From Syncephalastrum monosporum B8922 (Eukaryota > Mucoromycota > Mucoromycetes > Mucorales > Syncephalastraceae): DNA of 64,000 nt. The DNA is taken from contig JNEN01001251.1 of NCBI GenBank assembly GCA_000697355.1, forward strand, positions 90,417 to 154,416, in the 5' to 3' direction. The position numbers and the translations under genes are program-made. Positions 45,810 through 56,330 of the stretch are shown here, one piece after another. How positions within the stretch are numbered: position 1 is the stretch's first letter; the number at the start of each line of letters is the position of its first letter. The notes under the pieces were generated by a model. The model ran no database searches. It was given only the letters and a program-made list of their open reading frames with translations, and was not told the DNA's origin.

Positions 45810-48204
45810 TCATTGCTGAGCTCCACCAAAATAGCTTTCAAGCGCCAGGCTAACTGCACGAAAATATGCACCGTGAGTAGTCACGGAAGAAGAGGAGGAT
45901 GATGGCTGCGGAGAGGACTGATGGTGGAGGGGATGATGGGAGTGATGGTGGTTGTGCTGGGCGGAAGGTTGAGAGTGTTGCTGAAGCTGAGGGTTGGGCG
46001 GTGTAAACGGGGATTTGTCGTCTTCAAAACTGCTGGGACTAGTGCGCTCGCTGACAGCATCTTCGAGGGGCATGCTGCAGCAGCTGCTGGCCCCACTGCT
46101 ACTGCTGCTCGTAGTACTGGAAGTACTGCCGGTCAGACTTGTGTTGTCAAAGCCGAATGCAGCGAGGTCGACGTTGGAGCCACCTTGATTTGACTGCAGC
46201 TGTTCTTTGAGGACCTTTAGCGCACTGCGCAGGTTTTTCTTGGCCCGTTCGCGGATCTGTGGGTTGGCTGCGTCGCGGAGCATTTTCATGGCATCGCTCG
46301 TTATCAGGATCCAATGCAGCTCGATCACGCACGGCAAACGCCAGTGCAAGAAGCGGAATATCTTGGCCACCGCATCACTGCATATGGAGACGATCACGAG
46401 GGCACGCTCGCCGTCCAGCCGGCTGAAGGAAGCGCCGACAAGATCGGTCTGTGATGGTGTTTGCATGACACGCGTCTCGAGAGCAAGCCAATAAGAGTAA
46501 TAAAGTTTGTTGAGATAGAGTACGTGCGGGTCGGTGCATTGCTGCACGCGGTCGAGCTGCACGTAGTCCATCGGGCTGTCGGAGAGCCGATATTTGGGTG
46601 GCAAGCTCTGCCAGAAGCCAAACATCTGATTTTCAAGGTATTCAATGTCGGAACATAGGACAGTGTCGAGGGAACCCGCAAGCAGGCGGTAACCGATCTC
46701 GTCCACTTTGGTGGACAGGTGGCAATCATTGAGTCGGATGATGTGATAAAAAACCTGGACGGCGGACGACAGCTCGGGATCGTCTTTCTCACAGTCAAGA
46801 ACGACAGGATAGCCGATGTCCTCGTGCAACAAGACAGGCGAGACGCTTGCGCGGCCATCATAAATGATATGCATGTTGACCTCGAGGTAGCGGACCATAT
46901 AGAATAAGCGACGCCATGATTCCGCCTGGGGCGGTGCTGAGCCCGGGTTGACGTTGTGCAACTGTTCCAGATACTGCTCCCTGAGCTGGGTTGCGATGCG
47001 CCAGGCCATGCTGATGTACGTGCGGCCTTCGCTGTTGCGCAAGAGAATCAGAGAGGTCTGGGTAAGAAACATCAAGGTCGCGACGGTCTCCACTGTGGGC
47101 TCGGACTCGAACAGCTCATCCTGGAGCAGTGACCGTGCGCGGCGGCGGCAGGACTCGGCTAACTCGCGGCGAGGCAGGGTGGAGAGGGTGGAGAGGTTAG
47201 CGTGTTGACAAGACGAGTAGGCGACAAAGGCGCACATGGCGCATGCAAGCATGCAGTCGGGATTGGCTCGGAGGTATGGGGGGAAATAGGGTCGGACTAG
47301 GGTCGGGTACAGATTGCCATTGCAGGTGAAATAGGCGTCAATCAGATGCTGGCGCAGATGAGACTCGCACGGATCAAGAAGTAGGGGTGTCGGTGCGTCT
47401 TTCTGAGGTTGCTGGCTTGCTTGGCTGGCAAAGAAGTTGCGTATGATCTCCTCGATGCGCAAAATCTTGTTGGTCACGGTCAAACTGTTGCCCCGCCGAT
47501 CGACATGGTACAGGGGCGGTCGTGTAGGATGTGAGTCTCTAAAGTAGCCAAGTGCGTCACACAAAAACGTCTGCATGTCCTCCATGTTTTGAATCGAAGT
47601 CGAGAGCTGCAGCCCGCCCGCCCGCCCTCGGCTGACTGTCAGTTGCCATTGTTGTGCATGTTCTGGACTGACAGTTTCTTTGTTGCTACTGCTCTCAGTA
47701 TTGTTGTCAGGACGCCGCCGTTTCCGCTGCTGCATCACTACGGTTTCTCTCCCGTCGTTGTCGTCGTCGTTGTCGTCAGCGTCTTCATCATTTAATTCCT
47801 CTTTTATGTACATGGGTGGCTCTTGAGGTCCATAATATAATGGTTGTTGTTGTTGCAGTTGCTGTTGTTGTCCGACATGCAAAGCCATGAGCTGTTCTTC
47901 CATGGCCTCGACCTGCTCCTCCATCAGGCGAACCTGAGCAAGGAGTCTATTCCGCTTGGCAGCAGGCACCGACTTTTTTGTTGTGTTGGGTTTCGCAATA
48001 AACTTGAAAATGCAAGGTGTTGCCATCTTGATGCAGCGTTCGCACTGCATCCCTTGTAACACGATGCATTTTCTTCGATGAGCTCGACAATTCTCGCCTG
48101 TAAGTGTAAAAAGACAACTAAATGAGCGCTCAAGGGGCAAGAAGCTATGGCGAGACCGTACAAGGTTTATTTCGCTTATTTTTTGTGGAATCGTCGACTT
48201 CCAT
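45810..48204 (-). CDS. Zn2Cys6 fungal-specific transcription factor
   Basis: Two-exon gene. Exon 1 (48204-48162) encodes MEVDDSTKNKRNKP and the first base of a cysteine codon. The 64-nt intron 48098-48161 is followed by CENCRAHRRKC, completing the binuclear cluster C-x2-C-x6-C-x7-C-x2-C-x6-C with CERCIKMATPC. A leucine-zipper-like helix (LLAQVRLMEEQVEAMEEQL) and Gln runs come next, then an acidic stretch (about 47725-47800) and the fungal-specific TF middle homology region, recognisable as YFRDSHPTRPPLYHVD, AESWRRLFYMVRYLEV and FWQSLPPKYRLSD. The tail is Ser/Thr/His/Gln-rich. About 795 residues. Target genes unknown. The frame alone would start upstream in the intron and miss exon 1. Confidence 0.92.
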
Positions 48205-48500
48205 GAAAAGCGCGATGGGTCGAGTGTCAAGTGAGAAAGCTGTAAAAAGGTAAAAGTAGAATAAAATAAAAAAGAGGAAAATGGGTCCCGTTAGCTTCTC
48301 AAGGCACGTCAGCAGTGTGTCGACCGAGCACACGGGCCTATTGAATCTCCATGGCTCTCGCTAAAACTAATTACCCGACGATCTAACAATTAAAAAACGC
48401 AAAAAGTATTGGGCGGTAAATGCTAATACATTAATGAAATCAATAAACTCAAAAAAAAAAGACAAGAAACTTTGGTGTCAAGATTACAGCGTGCTCACGT

Positions 48501-49554
48501 TTAGTAGTATCGGTTTTGATGGTTGCTGTACGGACTCGTCTGATAGGCGTTGCTACCGTTGTTGTGTCTGTACACGTCGTAGCTATCGTAGCGGTCACTC
48601 CGCGAATAGTTGTCTTCTGCGTAGAAAACTTTGGATTCATGCGACCCCCCATAATGGTTGTACGATCCACCACCACCACCAGCATTGCCGACGTTGTGGT
48701 TAGTTGTGCTGGCTGTGTCCATTGACATATCGTCGAGTCGGATACCCGACTTTCTGCGTCGAGCCCGCTCGTCTTCGTCTTCATCGCCGTACATGGCCCG
48801 GGTGCACAAGATCGTGATACCGTTCGACAGTGCCAAGACCTCGACCGCGAGCGCAGCAAACAGAATAGCGTAAACGCGAACAAATGCGGTATGAACGTAG
48901 CTCGTCAGCGATTCGTAACAAGGGGGATTGGAGGAGATGGCGCCAGACGATGGGTTGCAAGTATCGCTGACAGCAGGCTGGTCGTTTGCATTATTGTACC
49001 CACAGCAGGAGAACTTTATAAAGCCGGTGAGCCGTTCATTGCTCTCGTTCATCATGACCCGTATGTGCATAAAACGAAATGAAGAAAGTTACTTACTTCG
49101 TCCTGCAAATGTGCGCGAAAGCTGTCAGAGCCTTTGGACCAAATGGGAGCGAGATAGCCACTAGGATCAGCTGCTTTTTTGTAGATGCCTATGCCAATAA
49201 CGATCTGATACACCAAGGCCACAAGAACAATAAAGAGGTATATGATGACGAGTGTTTTACGGCGTACAAAGGCCCCGATAATGCCAAGGAGGGCTGCAAC
49301 GATAATGATGGCGCCAAGAACAGGGACGACTAGCGTACAATTGTCGTGAGCCCATTTTGATATTATTACACATGTGCCGCTTTTGCGATGGGTTGAAATG
49401 GTCCTGACGTACGTTTATATGTGTTCTCCGGGAATAGTGTTGAGCCTTTAAAGCCACCCTTATTACCGATGACGCCAAAGACCACGAAAGCAGCACCCAA
49501 ACATGCAAAGAGCAAGTTAGTAGTAATCATGTACCACTTGCTCAGTCTGAGCAT
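48501..49554 (-). CDS. Tetraspanin-family membrane protein
   Basis: Starts MLRLSKWYMITTNLLFACLG (TM1), then GGFKGSTLFPENTY. Later exons give VPVLGAIIIVAALLGIIGAF (TM2), VIIYLFIVLVALVYQIVIG (TM3), and the large extracellular loop with FSCCGYNNA, the CCG hallmark, plus further cysteines (DTCNP, PPCYES). TM4 is YAILFAALAVEVLALSNGI. The cytosolic tail is long and rich in Asn, Gly, Tyr and Ser. Splice junctions near 49330-49415 and 49050-49085 are not fully fixed by eye. It resembles fungal tetraspanins involved in polarised growth and penetration; the specific subfamily is undecided. Confidence 0.85.
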
Positions 49555-51056
49555 ATAAAATACATAAAGGAAATAGGACAACAAAAATATGCATCAGCCC
49601 GAATCACTCGCTTATGCGTGTCTGAACTACACGTCGTTTTTACTCGAGAAATACAACACACCTTGAGCAACATGTCCCTGACATGACAAAGAATCGCGAT
49701 TAAGGAAGGTCGAAAGTGATTGTGTGACGAACGGAATGGGGTACAGCTTGATATACGATCGCTGAACGGACAAAGAAAAGAAAAGAAAAGGAAGGAAGGG
49801 AAGGGAAGGGAGGAATAGAGGTATTAGGCGGCAAAGAAAGTGAAAAGGGGAGAAAAGAGAAAAAGAAAAAGAGAGAGTATGAAGTCCCGTTGCGTTCAAC
49901 CAAGCGACAAGGGAAAAAAATGAATAGAAGAGTCAGTTGCACTTATTTTTGGTTGATGAACAGAGTTATCGCTTTAGTACAGGCCGGGCAGCGCTTTTTT
50001 TCTCATTTTATTTTACCGGGCACCTAGATTTTTTTATTACTCCCTTTGCTCGGTCATTCTGTCTGCCTGTCTCGCTCGCATTCTCTTTATTTTCAGCAGT
50101 TTGTGGCACCATCCGCCATGCAATAAAGGCTTGTGTCGCAACAAATCAGATCGCACCTATTCAGCGCTGGTCAATATTTCGTGCTTTGCAGTGCGCGCAC
50201 GCGCTCCGCTCCAACTATGCCTCTCCCCATCCCAGTCCATCCGGCTGTTTTAACCTCAGCAATGCATGCACTCGCTCTTCTTTCATTCGTTTGTTGTTCT
50301 TCGAAGCTGTGTTCTTCCGAAGGGGACTTGTTCCTTTGGTTTGGCGCTACTTTCTATCTCGTTTATATGCACGTGTCACCATTTACACCCTTTCTTTTCT
50401 TGATAAACTCTGAACCTCAGATGTCAGAAATTAACACTTGCCTTTTCTGGTTGGCCTCGCTTTCCATAGATTGTTACATGCTATTCAAATCATCGACGAT
50501 CCGAAAAGAAAAAAAACAAGTAAGTCTCATACTTCGTTAGGTTCATCGAGAACTCCGTTCTGCTGACGCTCGGTCCTTCCGGGAAAGACTGCATTGTCTT
50601 TGGTCCAGCCCTGATTGGTTTGCTCGGCGGGCCTTGTATAATATTTATTTGCCACTGCTTATATCAGATGCATGAACTTCGAGCTTCCTTATTTATCGAA
50701 TGATAGCATGCCAAAACACAAGAACAGGAAATTCAGCCTCACCGCTGTACTGCAGTATCGCCTGTTGTGGAGAAAAGCTGTCAAATGCCTAAAATCGGAC
50801 ATGAAGCCTCGTTTTTCTACTTCAATAAAATAGCCATGCTTCTCATACCTTTTCTTACCTATACTCACGCGTGAACAACACTAAAGGTTTCGCTTGCGTA
50901 CTGAAGAGTAATCCAGAAATTTAAAAGCGCGTCATGATTACCTTGTCTTTGCAAGCCCTTCATGGGCTTGTGTGCATCTCGAGCGTCATATCCTGCGGAA
51001 GCAAGAAGCATTTATTTTGAACTGGGTGGTATCACCCGCCCACGAAAATAATTAGA
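49555..51056. other. 1.5-kb intergenic region
   Basis: Between the tetraspanin start and the NUDT12 3' end. Contains purine-rich tracts (49760-49920) and a few frames of 60-160 codons on both strands (for example 49937-50413 plus) that are Phe/Ser-rich and domain-free. A short segment after 50540 (FGPALIGLLGG, following a TTCGTTAG acceptor-like string) reads somewhat protein-like, but no gene can be built around it. Confidence 0.45.
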
Positions 51057-52679
51057 CTACATCTTTGCATTCTTCAAGTTTCTTGAAGTCCATGCCTTCT
51101 CGGTGGCCCATGTTTTGATCAGCTGGTAAGCAATGGCGCTTGAGGGTGGCAACGTGAAGGGGGCCGTTGACTCGCCATTCAAAGCGGCAAGGACTTCACT
51201 CCGCGTGAACCACGTTGCCTTCTCCAGTTCCTTGTCTTCCAATTTGATGTCTGTGCTCACTGCTTCTGCGATAAAACCCAGCATGAGCGAGTTGGGAAAG
51301 GGCTATGGTCCACAAACATAATGACGGATGAGTCCTTCTCATGCTTCTCTGCTGTATGCACTCTACGTACCCAGGGCTGGCTGCTATGATACGCCACGCG
51401 GTCCACCACGATACCCGCCTCCTCAAACGCTTCACGCCGAACTGTTTCTTCGATGGATTCACCTGCCTCAGCAAAGCCAGCGATACACGAGTGCATGCGG
51501 CCGGGCCACCGCTTCTGTCTACCTAGAAGGATTTTGTCTTCTGTGGGATGGACAATACAAACGATGATGACGGGATCTGGTAGACACAGACTTAGTATTG
51601 GCTGATTTTTCCACAACGATAACGAATATACCTGTACGAGGATAAGCAAAATTATGGACACCCTTTTGGCTGAGGCAAGGCTCCTCTGCACCTCCGTCAT
51701 CGGGAAGAGGGGGGCAAGTACGCTTATGGCCACCTTCGTTTGAGATTGTTTTGCGACCGCACGCAGGGCAGAATCTATTACGAATGTTCCAATCCACTAC
51801 ACGACGGAAAATGCGTTAATAGACGCGCTCTATATGCTGTATAACAAGAATTTACCCATCGCACGTCCTTGTGCCAAAATGCCAGCTACGGGTTTATCCA
51901 TAGTAAATGCGCGCGGAAGCGCCGAGGTGAACTCCAAACCCTCTGATTCCAGCTCTAGCATCCCAGCTATTAGTCATTTGCAATAAGGAGGGATGGTCTG
52001 TGTTACCTTTGATCAATTTCTCCAACTGTTCTTGATGAACGCCTTTGTTGGGCGTGACATCCACTGCCCAGTAAGGGATCTTTGTAGCGTCGTCGATACC
52101 AAGAAAAACAGCAATAAGTTCGTCGCCTTCAGGGACAGGCTTTTTCTTGGACTCTTCGACGAGAGCAGCGTCGACGATGGCAGAGACACGGGAGTACGGA
52201 AGGAAATGGAGACCGTCGTTGTCAAAGAGAGGGTCAAGTTTGTTGAAAGCCAGATAGCGAGCACTGTCTTGACGGGCGAGCTGCTGAAGACGCGAGATAT
52301 CGGAGCGATACCAGCCGTAGCGATTGAGAGGGCCACCCGCGAAGAAGTTGGTTCTGTTAGGAGGGAAGGGGTCAGCGGCAGGACTTGCTTCTGCGCCTGC
52401 CTTGGGTTCTTCGGCTGCCTTCCCGAGGAGCTGAGAGAGCTCGTCAAAGCCCCAGAACTCTGCCACCTGGGCCGCGGTCTTGCCTTCTGCGTTGACTGCG
52501 TCGAGCTCACACGAGTTCTGGTCGAGGACGTACTTTGCTACCGCGATCTGCCCATAGCGAGCCGCAAAATGGAGCACCGTCCAGCCGCGCTCATTCTTCT
52601 CGCCGAGATTGGCCCCCCTTTGCTTGAGAAAATCAACATCGCCAGCTGCTGCTGCTTCGAAAATGGAATTCGCGCTCAT
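51057..52679 (-). CDS. NUDT12/Npy1-type NAD(P)H pyrophosphatase with ankyrin repeats and PTS1-like end
   Basis: Hydrolyses NADH/NADPH (and NAD-capped RNA in studied homologues) to mononucleotides. Order: N-terminal ankyrin repeats (RGWTVLHFAARYGQIAVAKY, AEGKTAAQVAEFWGFDEL), NUDIX N-terminal domain, zinc ribbon FCPACGRKTISNEGGHKRTC, Nudix box GFAEAGESIEETVRREAFEE continuing AGI, and the NADH-pyrophosphatase signature SQPWPFPNS created across a splice. C-terminus NAKM: the last three residues AKM fit the PTS1 pattern [SAC][KRH][LM], consistent with the peroxisomal location of Npy1/NUDT12. The ankyrin arrangement is like animal NUDT12 rather than the shorter yeast Npy1. Introns begin after EKLIK, after GRAM, after YPRT and after SQPW. 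Confidence 0.93.
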
Positions 52680-53022
52680 GACTCAGCTGAAAGACACAAA
52701 AGACAAACGCAAGCTCAGATCCTGCATTTACTGCGCGCGCTATCTGAATTTGACGGGTGAATCAAAATGCCGAGATGATTCGCCATCCTTCGCATCAGCG
52801 AGCCAGTTCATGCCATTTTTTGAGCTCCAGGAACACCGAGTTCATAAATTATTTATATAGCTTTTGCTGTTCGTTTCAGAAAGCAAAGCATAGTACTATG
52901 TGTATAGGATGACTGATGTATTTAAATGACGGGCAACAATGATGATACAAATGCAAGAAGAGGAATATAATATGGGATTAAATGAAAATGGAGGAGGACA
53001 AAATTCAGTAGGGTATGGTGCG
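52680..53022. other. Short intergenic region
   Basis: About 340 bp between the NUDT12 start and the WDR83 stop, both on the minus strand. No gene seen; it should hold the NUDT12 promoter and WDR83 3' UTR. Confidence 0.5.
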
Positions 53023-54294
53023 TTAACTCCACACACGAAGGACACCGTCATTACCCGCTGTAACCATGGCCGTGTCGGAGGGATGATAATCAACGCAGGT
53101 GACGACGCCTTTATGCGATTCGAGTTTGGCTACGTTCTTTCCGTCGAGCACATCCCATATATACACATTGCCGTCTTCAGACCCACTGACAACGTGAGCG
53201 TCCGTATTCGAGATAACCGAATCAAGTTTGAACTCGGTATGCTTGTGTCCTTTGAATCTGTTGCATATCTTGTGAGTAAATAGCCTAATGACACGCAAGG
53301 GGTGAAGTCTTACTCGTTGAGTAATGTCCCGTTGCTTTTATCCATCAATCGGGCGGTCGAATCGGTCGTGCTCACGAGTACGCAGTTTCCGTCGTTTGAG
53401 AGCCTGGCTGACGTAACGGAAGCTAAAAAATGAGGATGAGATGGCTGGCCCCGTCGATCTTGACTTCACACATACCACCAATATAATCTTCATACAGCTG
53501 CCCCATCCGCAGGTCATAGATGCGCACTTTACCATCTGTTGAGCTGCAAATGCCTATGAGTAAGGTGTGTCCCTCGCTTCATCTTGTCCTGATGGCTTAC
53601 CCTGCTATGACTTCTACGCCGACTACTTGTACCGACATAACACTGTCTCCTGCATCATCCATGGTCTGGATAGGACGCGTTTGTAATGACCTTCATAATG
53701 TATCCATGTTACCAGCTGTGGTGCAAGCAGTCATTTTGCTTACCGGACATCCCATACTTTGAGGGAAGCATCGAATGAACCTAGCCAGTCCAGTGTGAGA
53801 TATTGACAGTACGGCGAACGAGAACAGCATACCACTGATTATAACAGTCGACTCCTCATTAAATGCGACACAGTTCACACGCTAAAACAAATAAATAACG
53901 GAATCGAGTATGTTGTCGTGACGAGTACCTCGACGTGACCTGTGAACCGTTGAATGATGTCGCCGGAGCTGACGTCGAAAAGAAGGGTAGAACGATCGAC
54001 ACCGCAGCTTGCAATCTTGGAGTTATCAGGAGCACTAAACAATCGTATGAGCGTAAGCGTTCAGCTAGTGGCTAAATCATGCTGAGCTATAACGTACACA
54101 GCAACACCGAGAACGTCGCGTGAATGGCCTTGGTAGGTGAAGACGTGGAACGCGTTTACAGGATTCCAAAGCTGAACTTGGCGATCGCGTCCACCTGTGA
54201 CGCAGTATTGACCGGTGTGATTGTAGGCAAGAGCACTGATGGGCCCCTTATGCGCCTCGAGGGAATGGTCTAGGTGAGTCGGGTAGGGTGCCAT
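53023..54294 (-). CDS. WDR83: WD40-repeat protein WDR83/MORG1
   Basis: Seven-bladed WD40 propeller of the MORG1 family (MAPK scaffold; also associated with spliceosomes). Starts MAPYPTHLDHSLEAHKGPIS. Blades seen: GPISALAYNHTGQYCVTGGRDRQ continuing LWNP, VLGVAV with IASCGVDRSTLLFD, RVNCVAFNEESTVIISG, SFDASLKVWDVR, STDGKVRIYDLR, VSTTDSTARLMD, and finally YKGHKHTEFKLDSV, VSGSEDGNVYIWDV and TCVDYHPSDTAMVTAGNDG ending RVWS. At least seven short introns. About 310 residues, normal for the family. Confidence 0.9.
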
Positions 54295-54453
54295 TGTGAG
54301 AACTATCTATACTGTATGTAGTGTATAGCTGTAGAATATATAAAATATAAAAAGCAGGAAAAAGCAAAGCGGACCTTTTCTTTGGAAAACCCAACTTACA
54401 ACACACAGCCCCACTCTCCAATAACAACAACAAACACACAGAAAGAATAGAAT

Positions 54454-55279
54454 ATGGGTGCCCAAGCGTCGAAGCAGGCTGCCCGCCGATTGCCCCGAGA
54501 GGCTCGCCAGCATGCGCCTTCGGAGCCACCCCGTGAATCGCCTTCTACTCTGAACAACTCTGCCAACGTGTCGGGTACGTCTGTCTGATTGTCACGAAGT
54601 ATGGACGCTCATTGAAAGCGAGCAGAATCACGATCCGAGTTTATTGAGCAAGACGGGCGCGATCCGCAGCTGCACAAGAACCTCATGGCCCTAGGCCAAG
54701 TCAAGATCGAGCCCACTGTGACCCGTATGCGAACGGTATATGCTAATACGATGGCTCTGTCTGTGGAGACCCGCGTTACTCACACCCACACCCACTTAGT
54801 CTGACCCCATGCTGCATATTCTGCGTGAACGGCAGCGCATCGAAGAAGCCGAGCCGTTGAGCAAGCTGGGCGATATTCCAAACAGAGCCTCCATCGACGT
54901 TGTCTTTTCTGCTCTCGAGCGCCGCAAATGGCTGGCACCGGGTGAATTCGACCGGGCCGAGACCTTGAAGCAAATGCACGCGGATTACAACATTGACCCG
55001 TCCACTCTGCAAACGCTCTACAAATACTACAACACCATGGCTGTTTTACCCACCATCACAGACGAGCCTGATGAACGCCATCGTGGTATCTGGGTCGACA
55101 ACAAGGATGACTGGAAGCGTGAGCTCCAGGCCGCGCTCAAAGCGAAAGAAGAACACAGAAAAGCAGCTAATGTACCACCTGCCCAGCAGAAACCAAAGGA
55201 AACCGATGCTGGTAGTCATAGCAGCAGCCAGGAAGAAACAGAGCGCGAGAAGCGATTAAAAGATCTCTTTGATGATTAA
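54454..55279 (+). CDS. NDUFAF4-like complex I assembly factor (UPF0240-type), N-myristoylation motif
   Basis: Starts MGAQASKQAARRLPREAR: Gly2 with Ser6 fits an N-myristoylation site. Exons are joined over introns 54575-54625 and 54736-54799. The middle reads KNLMALGQVKIEP and MLHILRERQRIEE. The C-terminal half, SIDVVFSALERRKWLAPGEF then AETLKQMHADYNIDPSTLQ and LYKYYNTMAVLP, follows the same order as the conserved part of animal NDUFAF4 (helix with a W-T/P-x2-K/E element, then LLKYF). The tail is Lys/Glu-rich and ends KDLFDD. The family call rests on remembered motif order, so it is moderate. If right, it acts in mitochondrial respiratory complex I assembly. Confidence 0.65.
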
Positions 55280-55306
55280 TATCTATATTTTTTGTTGTCT
55301 ATTCCA

Positions 55307-56095
55307 TCATTTGCTCATCTTTTCGGCGAGCTTTTCGAGAGCTTCGCCTGCACGCGAGATGCCGAGCATGCTGGCACGCTCCAGGCGCGTCTTTGCGCCA
55401 TCGAGGTTGCCCGTGGCTTCGTAGACCATGCCAAGATTGTACTGGATCTCGCCGTCGAGAGGGTTAAAGTTGGAGGCTTGCTCCAGGTGGCGGATAGCAG
55501 TAGGCACATCCTTGAGCATCAAACACGAGGAGGCCATGTTGGTATGCGCGTCGGCCTGGTTGGGCTGAAGATCCAGTGATTTTTGGAACGCGTTCAGGGC
55601 ATCCTTGTGCTTGCCCATTTGGAAGTAACATACACCGATATTGAAATAACCTACAGCTACATACATGGTCGTTCGTCTGTTAATATCCATTTCATCGTCC
55701 ACTGACGAAATACCGTCTTACCCGTCGGGGCCGCTTGGACGCTCTTGTGATAACTGGTCATGGCCTGCTCACACCCGGTCTTATTTGAGCATGAATCCCC
55801 ATATCAACAAAACTTATTTACCATGTCAATGTTGCCCTGCTGCAAGTACTCGGTGCCCTGCTTGATTTGCTCCTGTGCTTCGCCAAAGCGATCGGACCGG
55901 ACTGCACTGCGCTGGAAACCTAATTGCGGATGGCAAGCTTGAATATTATCCCGTTTTCCTTCCACAATGGATACCTCTGGCAAGAGCAGGACGAGAGACG
56001 CGAGCCATGGCAATGGCAGGCCGAGCGTGGACGGCGGCTGCGGGTGTCAATCGAGAGGCGCAATGGCGCCATTGTGTCAAAGCAATTCTGAACAT
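55307..56095 (-). CDS. Mitochondrial TPR-repeat protein
   Basis: Exon 1 encodes a clear matrix-targeting presequence (MFRIALTQWRHCASRLTPAA, Arg/Ala-rich and free of acids) up to PALAR. Intron, then FQRSAVRSDRFGEAQEQIKQ and the first TPR-like helix GTEYLQQGNIDM. Next QAMTSYHKSVQAAPT, then GYFNIGVCYFQMGKHKDALN, FQKSLDLQPNQADAHTNMA, HLEQASNFNPLDGEIQYNLG and ATGNLDGAKTRLERASMLG. About three TPR units, ending EKLAEKMSK. Roughly 200 residues. It sits tail-to-tail with the NDUFAF4-like gene (27 nt between stops). Family partner unknown. Confidence 0.8.
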
Positions 56096-56330
56096 GGTCA
56101 AGGGTAACGTATCAAGCCACTACCAAACTCAGACAACCCAAATTGAATGAAATTTATTTGCATTGTGCGTGTGTCCGCGTGTGTAATATTCTGTACAAAC
56201 AGGATTCTCTACCCTCTGATGACGTAAATGGGTGCATATAGACAAAAATGAAGACAATATAGAATGAAAAACTGAAATGGTATCGTTGAGGGTAAACTGC
56301 TTCTCGCTCATGAGCACGGAAGTCGGGGAA

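Noticed and set aside
51993..52760. 255-codon plus-strand frame
   Set aside because: Antisense to the ankyrin/N-terminal exon of the NUDT12-type gene, which has clear domain signatures.
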